Shown one piece after another: positions 8,651-16,739 of a stretch of 64,000 nucleotides of DNA (the first letter of the stretch is position 1; each line of letters starts with the position of its first letter). The translations under genes and the position numbers were made by a program. This DNA is from Planctomycetales bacterium (GTDB lineage: Bacteria > Planctomycetota > Planctomycetia > Pirellulales > Pirellulaceae). The notes beneath the pieces were generated by a model, which was not told where the DNA came from, did no database searches, and saw nothing but the letters and a program-made list of their open reading frames with translations. The stretch lies in assembly GCA_020427005.1 (NCBI GenBank), contig JAGQOY010000006.1, positions 27,287 through 91,286 of the forward strand, read 5' to 3'.

Positions 8651-8723
8651 GTCGATCTCTCAGAAAAGGCTAGACAGTGAACATTATGTTAGTCGTAGTA
8701 TTGTCAACATTCTATCATTGTCA
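8524..8723. repeat. ~200-bp direct repeat B (zinc-ribbon segment)
   Basis: Counterpart of 3806-4004, same orientation, covering the zinc-ribbon coding part and its upstream sequence. The intervening ~4.5 kb holds the SGNH fragment, the kinase and the ECF gene. Confidence 0.85.
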
Positions 8724-9034
8724 GGCATTCGTCAATTCTGGCGTTCAGCGAGAAGTTTCCAGATTGAGTTCATTTCATTGCGTGGCTCGCTCAGAAAATA
8801 GTTGGCGTTCTTTGTGAACCATAACGCCGGATTGGCGTCTATATCTCTGAGAACGGCGGAATTGGAATCTAAAACAAGAACGAATTGGAACAGGACAATG
8901 ACTTTAATACGGCTGAGTACCCAGAGATTCGATGAAGGTAGGAGTTATATCGTGTCACAAGACGCGAATATGCCCTGCTTACATCTAGAGCGAAGGTGAC
9001 ACTCGGCCTGCTAAAGTCAACGGACAACGTTGGT

Positions 9035-9070
9035 AACCCGGTGTCGGCTAGAGCTACACCGGGTTTTTTT
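9035..9070 (+). terminator. Intrinsic terminator
   Basis: AACCCGGTGT (9035-9044) pairs perfectly with ACACCGGGTT (9056-9065) over an 11-base loop and runs into TTTTTTT (9064-9070). No protein gene ends here on the plus strand, so it either ends a short untranslated RNA or insulates the tRNA-like array that begins at 9158. A small hairpin CAACG...CGTTG precedes it. Confidence 0.8.
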
Positions 9071-9157
9071 ATGCGCGTTTTTTCGTGCACAAATCCAACG
9101 CTCGCGCACACTTCTGGTGAGCTCACTGGTCTTTAAACTTAGGCAGGTGTAATTCGT

Positions 9158-9242
9158 GGAAGACATCCGGCTGGATGAGGACGCTGTCTTGAAAACAGTT
9201 GACGCAATATCGCGTTTCGGGGTTCGAGTCCCTGGTCTTCCG
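9158..9242 (+). tRNA. tRNA-Ser (anticodon UGA), slightly non-canonical
   Basis: Acceptor GGAAGAC pairs with GTCTTCC (9235-9241), discriminator G. D-stem TCC/GGA has a GG-containing loop. The anticodon loop CTTGAAA gives UGA at 9190-9192. A long variable arm (ACGC...GCGT) marks a class II serine tRNA, and the T loop is TTCGAGT. Only one base, an A, separates acceptor and D-stem, where two including U8 are usual. CCA is not encoded. It is the first of a cluster of unusual tRNA-like genes. Confidence 0.85.
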
Positions 9243-9358
9243 CTTGAAAAGCGCTGAGAGGTAATGAGTAAACAATGACGTATGAGGATGGCCCTATGGG
9301 AAGGCACCGCCACAACATGGCGAAAACCCGGGCTCGATCTTCCATTCGAAACACATTC

Positions 9359-9446
9359 GGAAGGTAGCCAGATACGGTTTGCTGGGCCGGTTTGCTACAC
9401 CGCGCGACCACCAATGGTCTTGAGGGTTCGAATCCCTCGCCTTCCG
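9359..9446 (+). tRNA. tRNA-Ser (anticodon GCU), slightly non-canonical
   Basis: Acceptor GGAAGGT pairs with GCCTTCC (9439-9445, one G-U), discriminator G. D-stem CCAG/CTGG encloses a GG-containing loop. The anticodon loop TTGCTAC gives GCU. The variable arm GACCA/TGGTC is long, as in serine tRNAs. T-stem GAGGG/CCCTC has loop TTCGAAT. Position 8 is A rather than the near-universal U, and the first anticodon-stem pair is C-C. CCA is not encoded. Confidence 0.85.
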
Positions 9447-9459
9447 CTCAATTACAAAT

Positions 9460-9529
9460 GCTCGACGGTGAAATGGAGATTATAGCTGTTTTCTAAACAG
9501 TGGGGCCAGGTTCGATTCCTCGTCGAGCT
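9460..9529 (+). tRNA. tRNA-Arg-like gene (anticodon UCU) with a very weak D-arm
   Basis: GCTCGAC (9460-9466) pairs with GTCGAGC (9522-9528). The anticodon arm CTGT/ACAG has loop TTTCTAA, anticodon UCU. The T loop is TTCGATT on an imperfect stem. The D region (9467-9484) can form at best TGA/TTA, and there is no U8. The discriminator would be U and CCA is not encoded. At 70 bases it is short. It may be a specialised or decaying tRNA rather than a normal decoder. Confidence 0.65.
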
Positions 9530-9634
9530 GCTGGGGCTCAGCGCGAACTTTATCAAATTATTCCTAAAGCTTGGATTAGAGCCGTGACCGAAGCAACCTT
9601 GGAAAGACGAACTGAGATCACGGGCCTTAGTCCG

Positions 9635-10219
9635 ATGCTTCAGAGACCAACACTTGTGCTAAACCGCAGTTGGCAGCCGATCAACGTCGCGACGGTTGCG
9701 CGGGCGCTGATCTTGTTGTGGAATGGCTCAGCAAAGGTTGTCGACCCGATCAACTACCAGTTATTCGATTGGAGCGATTGGAGCCGACTCGTTCCAGACC
9801 AGGATGAGCCGTTCGTTCAGTCTGTGCGCCAGAAATTTCGAGTGCCAGAAGTCATCGCGTTAAATCAGATTGACCGCATGCCGACGCAAGCGGTAACGTT
9901 CAGCCGACGCAACGTGTTCAGGCGTGACAAGATGACTTGCCAGTACTGCGGTAAGCATCCCGGAAGTAAGGAATTGACGATTGACCACGTTGTGCCTCGC
10001 TCACAGGGCGGTCAGTCAAGTTGGACGAATTGTGTACTGGCATGCGTTGAATGTAACTCTCGCAAGGCCGGCCGCACGCCGACAGAAGCTGGCATGCGGC
10101 TGCGCAATCAGCCGACTCGACCAGCCTGGAAGCCGATCTACGCACAGCGCATGACCCGAATCGAAAGCTGGGCGAAGTTTATCAGCGAAGCCTATTGGAA
10201 TGTGGAATTGGAGTCGTAG
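9635..10219 (+). CDS. HNH endonuclease
   Basis: A 194-residue protein starting 'MLQRPTLVLNRSWQPINVAT', the usual beginning of this bacterial HNH family. The nuclease domain is in the C-terminal half: 'CQYCG', the His in 'TIDHVVPRS', Asn in 'SSWTNCVLAC' and a second Cys pair 'CVECN'. Two zinc-binding Cys pairs frame the ββα-metal active site. Neither ATG 9635 nor an in-frame GTG at 9584 has a strong ribosome site. A longer in-frame start at 9500 would overlap the tRNA-Arg-like gene and is unlikely. Family members cut DNA; the target is unknown. Its place inside a tRNA-like cluster and upstream of a slipin is the notable context. Confidence 0.88.
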   Translation: MLQRPTLVLNRSWQPINVATVARALILLWNGSAKVVDPINYQLFDWSDWSRLVPDQDEPFVQSVRQKFRVPEVIALNQIDRMPTQAVTFSRRNVFRRDKMTCQYCGKHPGSKELTIDHVVPRSQGGQSSWTNCVLACVECNSRKAGRTPTEAGMRLRNQPTRPAWKPIYAQRMTRIESWAKFISEAYWNVELES

Positions 10220-10248
10220 ACTTCGGTCGCCATTTTTTGACCTACGAT

Positions 10249-10283
10249 AATCACGTCGAACGCTGTGTGCGTTCGGCGTGATT
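10249..10283. other. 15-bp hairpin between HNH gene and tRNA-Trp
   Basis: AATCACGTCGAACGC pairs with GCGTTCGGCGTGATT (one T-G) around loop TGTGT. No T-run follows, so it is not a simple terminator. It could mark RNA processing between the HNH message and the following tRNA-like gene. Confidence 0.7.
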
Positions 10284-10291
10284 CCATCACA

Positions 10292-10359
10292 GGAATGTTC
10301 TCCTGGGAGAGAAATCGGTCTCCAAAGCCGATACACAGTGTTCGAATCACTGCATTCCT
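10292..10359 (+). tRNA. tRNA-Trp (anticodon CCA), compact non-canonical form
   Basis: GGAATG (10292-10297) pairs with CATTCC (10353-10358), only six pairs because the T-stem (CAGTG/CACTG, loop TTCGAAT) abuts it directly. D-stem TCTC/GAGA encloses a six-base loop CTGGGA. The anticodon loop CTCCAAA gives CCA at 10322-10324. A single base links acceptor and D-stem. At 68 bases it is shorter than normal, and CCA is not encoded. The fold is clear, but the trimmed geometry resembles the other members of this cluster. Confidence 0.8.
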
Positions 10360-10485
10360 GCTTAGCGGATGGTAGCCGTCCGCATATGCAAGCGTTCGAT
10401 TGATGTTGTTCCGGCGGCGCAAGCGTCCTGTCCCTTACGGCAGTTGGCTAATTGTGTTCCGTGAACGGGTTCTATCGCAGCATTG

Positions 10486-10635
10486 ATTGGAGTAGCTCAG
10501 TGGATAGAGCATCAGGTGTTGAACTGTCGAGCGGTCCACGTGTTGCAGTCGCGCCAGGCGGCGCCAGACTGCACCCTGTAGGCCGCTCGGTGGAGAACCT
10601 GACGGTCACGGGTTCGAATCCCGTCGACGCAACCA
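10486..10635 (+). ncRNA. tRNA-like RNA with a long structured insert in its anticodon arm
   Basis: The 5' part has TA, D-stem GCTC/GAGC and a GG-containing loop (10493-10510). The 3' part has T-stem ACGGG/CCCGT with loop TTCGAAT and an encoded A-CCA end (10632-10635). The anticodon stem TCAGGT/ACCTGA is present, but about 75 bases lie between its strands instead of seven. They fold into nested helices: CGAGCGG/CCGCTCG (10528-10534/10583-10589), TGCAGTC/GACTGCA (10544-10550/10567-10573), GCGCC/GGCGC (10551-10555/10560-10564). The expected acceptor strands do not pair (ATTGGAG versus CGACGCA). It is too short for a group I intron. Alternatives are a Y-RNA-like tRNA mimic or a decayed tRNA with an insertion. 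Confidence 0.7.
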
Positions 10636-11024
10636 AGTTGGTTGAAAACCAACCTGACCCCGGGCGCAACTGCGTCCACCTAGAAGCTGGCGGGCAACGC
10701 TTGTTTGGCTCGATCGGCGGTTGTCGGATGAATAAACGAATCGGAGCATACATGAGTTTGCGAAAGCAGCTCGTGTTTGTGACGTGAAGTAAAGGATTTC
10801 GTCGGCAGCAGCACTGGGCATCGCCTTGCAGAATCAGGAGCAAGCGGGAAAACGGTAGCGGTTCGTGTTCGCGGACTAAGCAATGAAAAGCAAAGACCAA
10901 CGGGTCTCAGTTCCAGTTGCCATCGAAGCGAATAACAACGTTACTAGCCGACCTGCGGAAACATTCTCCGCGAATGCCATGTGTGATCGGCGAACAACGC
11001 GTTGCCTTAAGGCGTTTTGTAAAA
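10636..11024. other. Gap between the tRNA-like RNA and the tandem repeat
   Basis: It begins with a 7-bp hairpin GTTGGTT/AACCAAC around GAA (10637-10653) without a T-run. GACGCA (10626-10631) could also pair with TGCGTC (10671-10676), an alternative structure for the end of the tRNA-like RNA. I see no convincing gene in the rest. Confidence 0.5.
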
Positions 11025-11181
<157 letters not shown>

Positions 11182-11197
11182 AAAGAAGGCCAATTTC

Positions 11198-12298
11198 ATG
11201 TTCAAGAGAATCAAGATCCGCAGTTACGAAGTTGGCTTGAAGTTCCGCGACGGCGAATTCAAGAGCCTCATACCTGCTGGTACGCACTGGCTGATTGATC
11301 CATTGGGCAAAGTTCGCATCCGCGTGGTATCCAAGCGAGAGCCATGGCTAACGGACGAACAGCTGGATGTAATCGTCAAGACTGGTGCTTTGACCGGTAA
11401 GGTTGAAGTACTTGACCTGAAGGACAACCAGCGCGCGTTGGTCTGGATCGATGGTCGGTTCGCTCGAATTCTCGGCGCAGGCTTGTACGCCTACTGGACT
11501 GGTGTCCGCGAAGTGCGTGTCGAGATCGTTGATGCACGGCAGGTACGACTCGAGCACGAGGAATTGAAGTCGATTGTTCGCGCCTCGGAAGCAGCCCGCC
11601 TGCTCGATGTGTGCAAAGTCGATCGCAATTGTGTGGGTGTCCTGTATGTTGACGGCCAATACGTCAACCAATTGGAGCCAGGTTTGTACGCTTTCTGGAG
11701 GGATATCGCAGATTCGCGTGTAGTCGAGCTTGACCTGCGTGAGACGCAGATCGACGTCAGTGGTCAAGAAATCATGACGGCTGACAAGGTCACGTTGCGC
11801 ATGAACGCTTTGGCCACCTACCTGATCAAGGACCCTCGTCGTGCCGTGAGTGCATCCAGCGATGTTCGTCAGTCGCTGTATCGCGAGGTGCAATTGGCAC
11901 TGCGAGCCGTAGTTGGTGCCCGTGAGCTCGACAGCTTCCTGACTGGCAAGGACGATGTGGCTCAGGAACTTGCGCAAAACGTGCGTGGGCAGGCTAACGC
12001 ATTGGGTTTGGAAGTGTTATCGATAGGTATCAAGGATGTGATTCTTCCAGGCGACATGAAGGACCTGATGAACAAGGTAACGGAAGCCAAGAAGGCCGCC
12101 GAAGCCAACTTGATCTCACGTCGTGAGGAAACGGCCGCCATGCGCAGCCAAGCCAACACTGCCAAGTTGTTGGCAGACAACCCAACGTTGATGCGTCTTC
12201 GCGAGCTGGAAGTACTCGAGAAGATCGGCGCAGCCGGCAAGTTGAACATTGTTCTTGGCGAAAAGGGATTAGCCGACCGAGTCGTCAACTTGCTTTAA
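11198..12298 (+). CDS. Slipin-type SPFH/Band 7 protein
   Basis: A 366-residue slipin-like protein with the SPFH core at about 180-310 ('[26 protein letters not shown]' region, '[28 protein letters not shown]') and a helical C-terminus that would drive oligomerisation. The first half has two related stretches ('[20 protein letters not shown]' and '[20 protein letters not shown]'), a duplicated β-rich module. I see no transmembrane segment, unlike classical slipins. ATG 11198 has GAAGG about 10 bases upstream. The family builds membrane-associated scaffolds. The 7-bp tandem repeat lies directly upstream and the tRNA-like/HNH cluster lies before that on the same strand, so they may form one functional island. 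Confidence 0.88.
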   Translation: MFKRIKIRSYEVGLKFRDGEFKSLIPAGTHWLIDPLGKVRIRVVSKREPWLTDEQLDVIVKTGALTGKVEVLDLKDNQRALVWIDGRFARILGAGLYAYWTGVREVRVEIVDARQVRLEHEELKSIVRASEAARLLDVCKVDRNCVGVLYVDGQYVNQLEPGLYAFWRDIADSRVVELDLRETQIDVSGQEIMTADKVTLRMNALATYLIKDPRRAVSASSDVRQSLYREVQLALRAVVGARELDSFLTGKDDVAQELAQNVRGQANALGLEVLSIGIKDVILPGDMKDLMNKVTEAKKAAEANLISRREETAAMRSQANTAKLLADNPTLMRLRELEVLEKIGAAGKLNIVLGEKGLADRVVNLL

Positions 12299-12313
12299 TT
12301 GGCACACGTTTCA

Positions 12314-12352
12314 AACGCCCGCGTTTCGCACACCGATTCGCGGGCGTTTTTT
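12314..12352 (+). terminator. Intrinsic terminator of the slipin gene
   Basis: AACGCCCGCG (12314-12323) pairs perfectly with CGCGGGCGTT (12339-12348) over a 15-base loop, followed by TTTTTT. It starts 16 bases past the slipin stop codon and closes the island on the right. Confidence 0.92.
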
Positions 12353-13140
12353 GTATCCAATCAAGGTAGATTTCATTTCACTAAACATGGAAACGGGAAT
12401 AAGGAATTGGGAAGGGAACTTGTTATCCGATAGCAAGCGTGGATAAGCCAGGTTTTTTCAACAACGGTGCGTGTGCCGAAACTCAAGTCTAGCAAAATCG
12501 AGCGTCCACCAAGGAGAGCCAAACACGACGCTACCTGCCCGCATCGCTTGAACTGAGACTCAAGCGTCTCTGAATAATGACGGATTCTCATAATACGCTT
12601 ATGCGAACACTCGCTGAATAGCGAGTGGCCAGCCAACAAGCAGCCTAGCATCTTAAGCTCATACCCGATCAATCCCTGGCTGGGCTGTCGGACGAAGAGG
12701 ATCTGCTAATCTACGACTAGAGTGGACGCCAGCTTCGTGAACACCAGCCCTGTTCCCTCGCCACATCCAGATTCACTCCGGTCGACCGTGGGCCATCGGC
12801 TCTTCAGGAAGTTTTGCTGGCTGCCCGATCGCTGGTGTATGAACCGGAGCCTCCTTCGCATGCACCGGCGCAAGGGACGTAATGGTCGATCGGCTGCCTC
12901 CCGGACCTCCGTGTGCGGAATCGTACGCGGATGTACGGGATCTGTCAGCCTTCATGGAGGCCATTGAAAAAAACAGGTAGGTCGCCATAGGGTGCACGAC
13001 CGGGCTGTCGGGCAATTCAATACCGAGCGGATCGTGGACAACATCACACTGCTGTGAACATACCCGTCTGGAAGGAGGAAACGCGACAGCGTCAAGTGTA
13101 TAATCACGCTCGTGGCAGTTGTTTATGGAAAGTGTCGCCT
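12353..13140. other. Intergenic gap with a dispersed repeat
   Basis: No supported gene. About 12448-12515 resembles 3647-3716: shared blocks include TCAACAA, GAAAC-CAAGT and TCAAGC/TCGAGC-CCACC, and a minus-strand reading gives similar strings at both sites. Neither site looks coding, so this is probably a dispersed repeat. Open frames at 12373-12672 and 12722-12967 lack motifs. Confidence 0.45.
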
Positions 13141-13731
13141 ATGACTGATGTTACGCAGATACTCTCACAGATTGAGGATGGTGATCCCAGTGCGGCTGAG
13201 CAGCTGCTGCCGCTGGTGTACGACGAGCTGAGGAAGCTGGCAGCCGCGAAGCTGTCGAATGAGAAGCCAGGACAGACCCTCCAGGCAACGGCCTTGGTCC
13301 ATGACGCCTACTTGCGCCTAGTTGATGTCGACAAGGCTCAGCACTGGGATTCACGAGGGCACTTCTTTGCCGCAGCGTCGGAGGCTATGCGGCGAATCCT
13401 GGTTGAAGCGGCACGCCGCAAAAGTCGGGAGAAGCATGGCGGCAATTGGGAACGCGTTCCGATCGAACCGGACTTGCTCGTTAGCGCTGAGGCGACCGAT
13501 CCGCTCCAAGTCCTGGTGGTTAATGAAGCTCTCGACCATCTGGCTCAGCAATCTCCGCGGAAAGCCGAGTTGGTCAAATTGCGCTACTTCCTTGGCTTCA
13601 CGTTGGCCGAGGCCGCGAATGTACTCGGTATTTCCGTCGCAACCGCCGAAGATGATTGGACTTACGCACGAGCCTGGTTGCGGCGGGAGTGGCTACGCGG
13701 GCGACCGATGGGTGCGGACGAAAAAACTTGA
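13141..13731 (+). CDS. ECF-type sigma factor (PF07638-like), second pair
   Basis: A 196-residue sigma factor beginning 'MTDVTQILSQIEDGDPSAAE'. It aligns end to end with the factor at 7650-8216: 'LLPLVYDELRKLA', 'TALVHDAYLRLVD', 'GHFFAAASEAMRRILVEAARRK' in region 2 and 'KLRYFLGFTLAEAANVLG' in region 4. ATG 13141 matches the paralogue's start; an in-frame ATG at 13054 would add an unrelated 29-residue leader. It is followed 58 bp later by a truncated kinase gene, so the usual ECF-kinase pair is broken here and this factor may be unregulated or non-functional. Confidence 0.9.
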   Translation: MTDVTQILSQIEDGDPSAAEQLLPLVYDELRKLAAAKLSNEKPGQTLQATALVHDAYLRLVDVDKAQHWDSRGHFFAAASEAMRRILVEAARRKSREKHGGNWERVPIEPDLLVSAEATDPLQVLVVNEALDHLAQQSPRKAELVKLRYFLGFTLAEAANVLGISVATAEDDWTYARAWLRREWLRGRPMGADEKT

Positions 13732-13789
13732 AAATTTCCCCCGGGGTTTTGGGTCGCGGCGTCGCATGTAGAAGCGGAGGAACAAATCA

Positions 13790-14323
13790 ATGACCCAATT
13801 GCCCGATTCTGACAGTGCGATATTCCAAGCTGCGGTCATGCTCGAACCAGAGCAGCGGACAGCCTTCCTTGAACGTGCGTGCGGCGGCAACAGCCGTCTT
13901 CGCGACGAAGTCGAATCATTGCTGAGGGCCCATGCCCCCAATGACAGCTTCCTTCAAGCACCGCTGGTTGCTATGACAACGGCTCAACCAGCGAGCCAGC
14001 GACCAGGAACGATGGTTGGGCCCTACAAGATCCGTGAGCAAATAGGTGAAGGCGGATTCGGAGTTGTGTACGTTGCGGAGCAGGAGAAGCCGGTTCGGCG
14101 AAAGGTCGCCCTAAAGGTCATCAAGCTCGGCATGGATACGCGAGATGTCATCGCTCGCTTTGAAGCAGAACGCCAAGCACTTGCCCTGATGGATCATCCG
14201 AACGTCGCCCGCGTCCTGGATGCAGGCGCCTCGGAAGGCGGACTGTCATCGAATAGAGCACGACACGTTCCTAGTGAGGCATTCTTGGCGGCAACAACTC
14301 GGCCTCATCGAGTTGCCCGGTAA
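13790..14323 (+). pseudogene. Truncated Ser/Thr protein kinase gene
   Basis: The first ~150 residues match the N-terminus and early kinase lobe of the intact kinase at 4418-7564: glycine loop 'GEGGFGVV', 'VALKVIKLGMD', 'ARFEAERQALALMDHPNVARVLDAG'. Similarity stops abruptly after 'DAGASEGG' near base 14242. The remaining ~27 residues are unrelated, and the catalytic HRD and DFG motifs, transmembrane helix and TPR tail are all missing. It cannot be an active kinase. The break point is the left edge of a block carrying an NTF2-like gene and an isochorismatase gene. Confidence 0.9.
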
Positions 14324-14396
14324 CGCCGGTAGAAAAATGCAGGTGTGGCTATGTTGATGACTTTTTAAAACGCGGTAATTCGACAGGAGTGTGCGC

Positions 14397-14912
14397 ATGC
14401 AAGCCGAAACGAAGGTGTACTTGGATGTTGCGATTCGCGTGGCCGTGGCGATTCTTGTGCCGGCTTTCTTGCCCACAGCAATGTGCCAAGAGCCGTTGCC
14501 TGTCGTGGAGGCGATCGACGACAAGCTGGCGATAGAGCAGATCAAACGCTTATACGACAAAGAACACGAAAACCTGTTGCGAATGGACATCTCAGCCCAA
14601 GCGAAATTTCTTCCCGACGACTTTGTCGTGACGAACCCGTTCGGCATGTTCATCGATAAGCAACAGGTGGTGAAGCGGCTCCATGACAACATTATCAAAT
14701 ACAGCCGTTATGAGCGGACGTTCGATGCTTTTCGACGTCACGATGACACAATGATTGTTATCGGCAGCGAAACCGTCGTGCCGACACGCGACGCCAACCG
14801 ACCTGACGCTGGCAAGATAGTCCATCGACGATTCACCGAAGTGTGGTTGCGACGCGAAGGAGGCTGGCAAAAAATCGTACGGCACGCTAGTGATAACCCC
14901 TCCGGTAACTGA
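14397..14912 (+). CDS. Exported NTF2/SnoaL-like protein (DUF4440 type)
   Basis: A 171-residue protein with a signal peptide (about 1-32, cleavage near 'TAMCQ') followed by a cystatin-like α+β fold typical of the NTF2/SnoaL superfamily: 'AIEQIKRLYDKEHENLLRMD', 'FLPDDFVVTNPFGMFIDKQQ', 'RRFTEVWLRREGGWQKIVRH'. Members bind small molecules or act as small enzymes; nothing here fixes a substrate. ATG 14397 has AGGAG seven bases upstream; a GTG at 14391 is too close to that site. It lies between a truncated kinase and the isochorismatase gene on the same strand. Confidence 0.8.
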   Translation: MQAETKVYLDVAIRVAVAILVPAFLPTAMCQEPLPVVEAIDDKLAIEQIKRLYDKEHENLLRMDISAQAKFLPDDFVVTNPFGMFIDKQQVVKRLHDNIIKYSRYERTFDAFRRHDDTMIVIGSETVVPTRDANRPDAGKIVHRRFTEVWLRREGGWQKIVRHASDNPSGN

Positions 14913-15029
14913 GGCCCGCCTGACAACGCTCATCGTGTCGTCGCAGGATTTCTTCTGACGTCCCACCGCGAGGCTCGCCTGAGATTGTCGATTACTGGGA
15001 CATGGTTAGAACATGCAGAGGAGAAAAAT

Positions 15030-15758
15030 GTGAACGAACACGAAATGGTTCAACAGCTGCTCAACCAAAAAGATCAGACGCCGATTGCGATTGACGCGGA
15101 GAATACCGCGCTCATCGTCGTCGACGTTCAGCGATTCTTCTCGCGGCCTGAATACCCGTTCGCTCAAGCATTCGAGAAAATGGTCTCGGGTGTCACCGCC
15201 GGCTACTTTCGGCGTGTCGAGGACACTGTGCTTCCAAATGTTGAGCGGCTGCTGACTTGTTTCCGGGCCAGAAAATTGCCGGTTGTTTACTTCGCGGTTG
15301 GCTGCCACACGCCCGAGGGACGCGACTTGCCAGCCTGGATGCGTGAGTTCGACGACCTCAGTCTGATGCTCAATGGCCAAAGAGTCTGTCCGCCTGCGGG
15401 TGATCCAAGCGGCGCGATTGAGGATTGTGTCGCTCCGCTTCCCGGTGAAATCGTACTCACAAAGTCATCGAGTGGACCTGGCGCGTCAACGAATCTGCAG
15501 CAGATTCTTCGCAACCTGAGCGTACGGTCGCTAGTGGTCTGCGGGCTCACGACGGCCGTATGTGTTAGCCAATCAGCCCGTGAACTGGCCGACCTTGGCT
15601 TTCAGGTGATCGTCGCAGAAGATGCCTGCACAGAGCTGAGCGTCGAGTCTCACCGCGCCGCACTCTTCACCTTTGCACTGACGTTTGGCCGCGTACGTCC
15701 CACCGTTGAGATAATCGAACTCTTCAAGTCGATATTGACTGAGACAACCGTTCGGTAA
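15030..15758 (+). CDS. Isochorismatase-family cysteine hydrolase
   Basis: A 242-residue α/β hydrolase of the isochorismatase/nicotinamidase fold. The catalytic triad is visible: Asp in 'IVVDVQRFF' (about 32), Lys in 'VLTKSSSG' (about 145) and Cys in 'GLTTAVCV' (about 177). The family hydrolyses amides or vinyl ethers of small metabolites; the substrate is unknown. GTG 15030 is preceded by GAGGAG about eight bases upstream, better supported than the in-frame ATG at 14985. The TAA stop is immediately followed, in another frame, by the cut end of a DUF1559 gene. Confidence 0.88.
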   Translation: MNEHEMVQQLLNQKDQTPIAIDAENTALIVVDVQRFFSRPEYPFAQAFEKMVSGVTAGYFRRVEDTVLPNVERLLTCFRARKLPVVYFAVGCHTPEGRDLPAWMREFDDLSLMLNGQRVCPPAGDPSGAIEDCVAPLPGEIVLTKSSSGPGASTNLQQILRNLSVRSLVVCGLTTAVCVSQSARELADLGFQVIVAEDACTELSVESHRAALFTFALTFGRVRPTVEIIELFKSILTETTVR

Positions 15759-15759
15759 T

Positions 15760-16164
15760 AGCGGCGTTAAATTTGGCGACATCACCGATGGTACAAGCAA
15801 CACGTCCTTGGCCGGCGAACGCGACACCAAGAACTGCCGGTCGGGCACGTGGGTAGGAGTCCGAAACGCCAATGGCGGCGGCTCTCGAGGTGTCTTTTTT
15901 GTGGTTGGGCATTCTCGCGCCCGACAAAACGAACCAGTTCTAGCTTGGGATAGCGATCCCGAAGGATGCGGACAGGGATTCAGCAGCCTGCATACCGGTG
16001 GTGCTCAGTTCGTTTCATGTGATGGATCTGTACGCTTCGTCTCGTCAAACATCAACCATAACCATACGCGTGGTGGTTGGACCAACGCCGGTGACCCCTT
16101 GAACGGTGTTTACCAACGTCTGCTTTCAAGAAATGACGGCTTGGTTGTTCAACCCGAAGACTAA
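15760..16164 (+). pseudogene. 5'-truncated DUF1559 protein gene
   Basis: The frame is open from just after the isochorismatase stop and contains the family's C-terminal hallmarks: 'ITDGTSNTSLAGERD' and 'SSLHTGGAQFVSCDGSVRFVSSNI'. DUF1559 proteins are planctomycete prepilin-like proteins of several hundred residues with an N-terminal membrane helix; that helix and the middle are absent. A TTG at 15808 is the only nearby start and lies inside the conserved region, so this is a remnant. It still sits upstream of its usual type of lipoprotein partner. Confidence 0.88.
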
Positions 16165-16298
16165 TGTTTTTGTCTAAAAATAAACAATCATCACGCTGCG
16201 ACTCAAATACATCTCTCTCTTAGTGTTGCAGATAAGAAAGTCAAAGTGGGAGAGCGATTGAGATAGCACTTAAAAGTGAATGGGTCCTCCGACGGAAT

Positions 16299-16739
16299 AT
16301 GAAACAGCGAATTCATCATCTGGCACAATTGTTAGCACTCGGGTTTTCAACTTTTGTGCTTGTAGGGTGCTCCGGGTCAGGTAACGTAGCGTCGGTTAAC
16401 GGAAACGTCTCGCTCGACGGCACGCCACTTCCCGGTGCATACGTTGTTTTTACTCCAACTGTTCCAGGAGGACAGGCATCTGCCATTACAGATGAACTCG
16501 GCAATTACCAGCTTCAATACACGCGTGAGATTCGTGGAGCAGAAATTGGTGAGCATACCGTGCGTATAACGACATTTGAGGGTGGAAACCCAGACGCGGA
16601 CTCTCCTAGGCCTCCCACTCCCGAGAAATTGCCGAGCATATATAACTCGGCGACCGAACTAAAGGCCTCTGTGAAGGCTGGAAAAAACAAAGTCGATTTC
16701 AGTTTGTACTCTTCAAAAGGCAAGCCTCCCAGGCGGTAG
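16299..16739 (+). CDS. Lipoprotein with transthyretin/carboxypeptidase-regulatory-like domain
   Basis: A 146-residue lipoprotein: hydrophobic signal with lipobox 'LVGC' (acylated Cys 24), then a β-sandwich ('VNGNVSLDGTPLPGAYVVFTP', 'AITDELGNYQLQY', 'GEHTVRITTFEG'). Such proteins are commonly encoded directly after DUF1559 genes in planctomycetes, and here the remnant of one lies 134 bp upstream. Its role is unknown. The intact lipoprotein beside a truncated partner suggests the deletion removed only the 5' part of the DUF1559 gene. Confidence 0.85.
   Translation: MKQRIHHLAQLLALGFSTFVLVGCSGSGNVASVNGNVSLDGTPLPGAYVVFTPTVPGGQASAITDELGNYQLQYTREIRGAEIGEHTVRITTFEGGNPDADSPRPPTPEKLPSIYNSATELKASVKAGKNKVDFSLYSSKGKPPRR

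Noticed and set aside
9284..9343. A further tRNA between the two serine tRNAs (GAGGAT/ATCTTC acceptor, GCC/GGC D-arm, CGCC/GGCG arm)
   Set aside because: No acceptable T-arm fits and the anticodon loop lacks U33; at most a decayed relic.
10360..10480. Additional tRNA-like fold near GCGGA...TCCGC and GTTCGATT
   Set aside because: Stem pairs do not extend into a cloverleaf; isolated hairpins only.
10513..10598. Group I self-splicing intron in the tRNA-like RNA
   Set aside because: The insert is only ~75 bases and lacks room for the P3-P9 core.
12373..12672. 99-residue minus-strand frame
   Set aside because: Only a short part resembles another non-coding site (3647-3716), so it is a dispersed repeat rather than a gene.
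12722..12967. Basic 81-residue protein on the plus strand
   Set aside because: Composition is Arg/Ser/Cys-rich without any motif, typical of a shadow frame.
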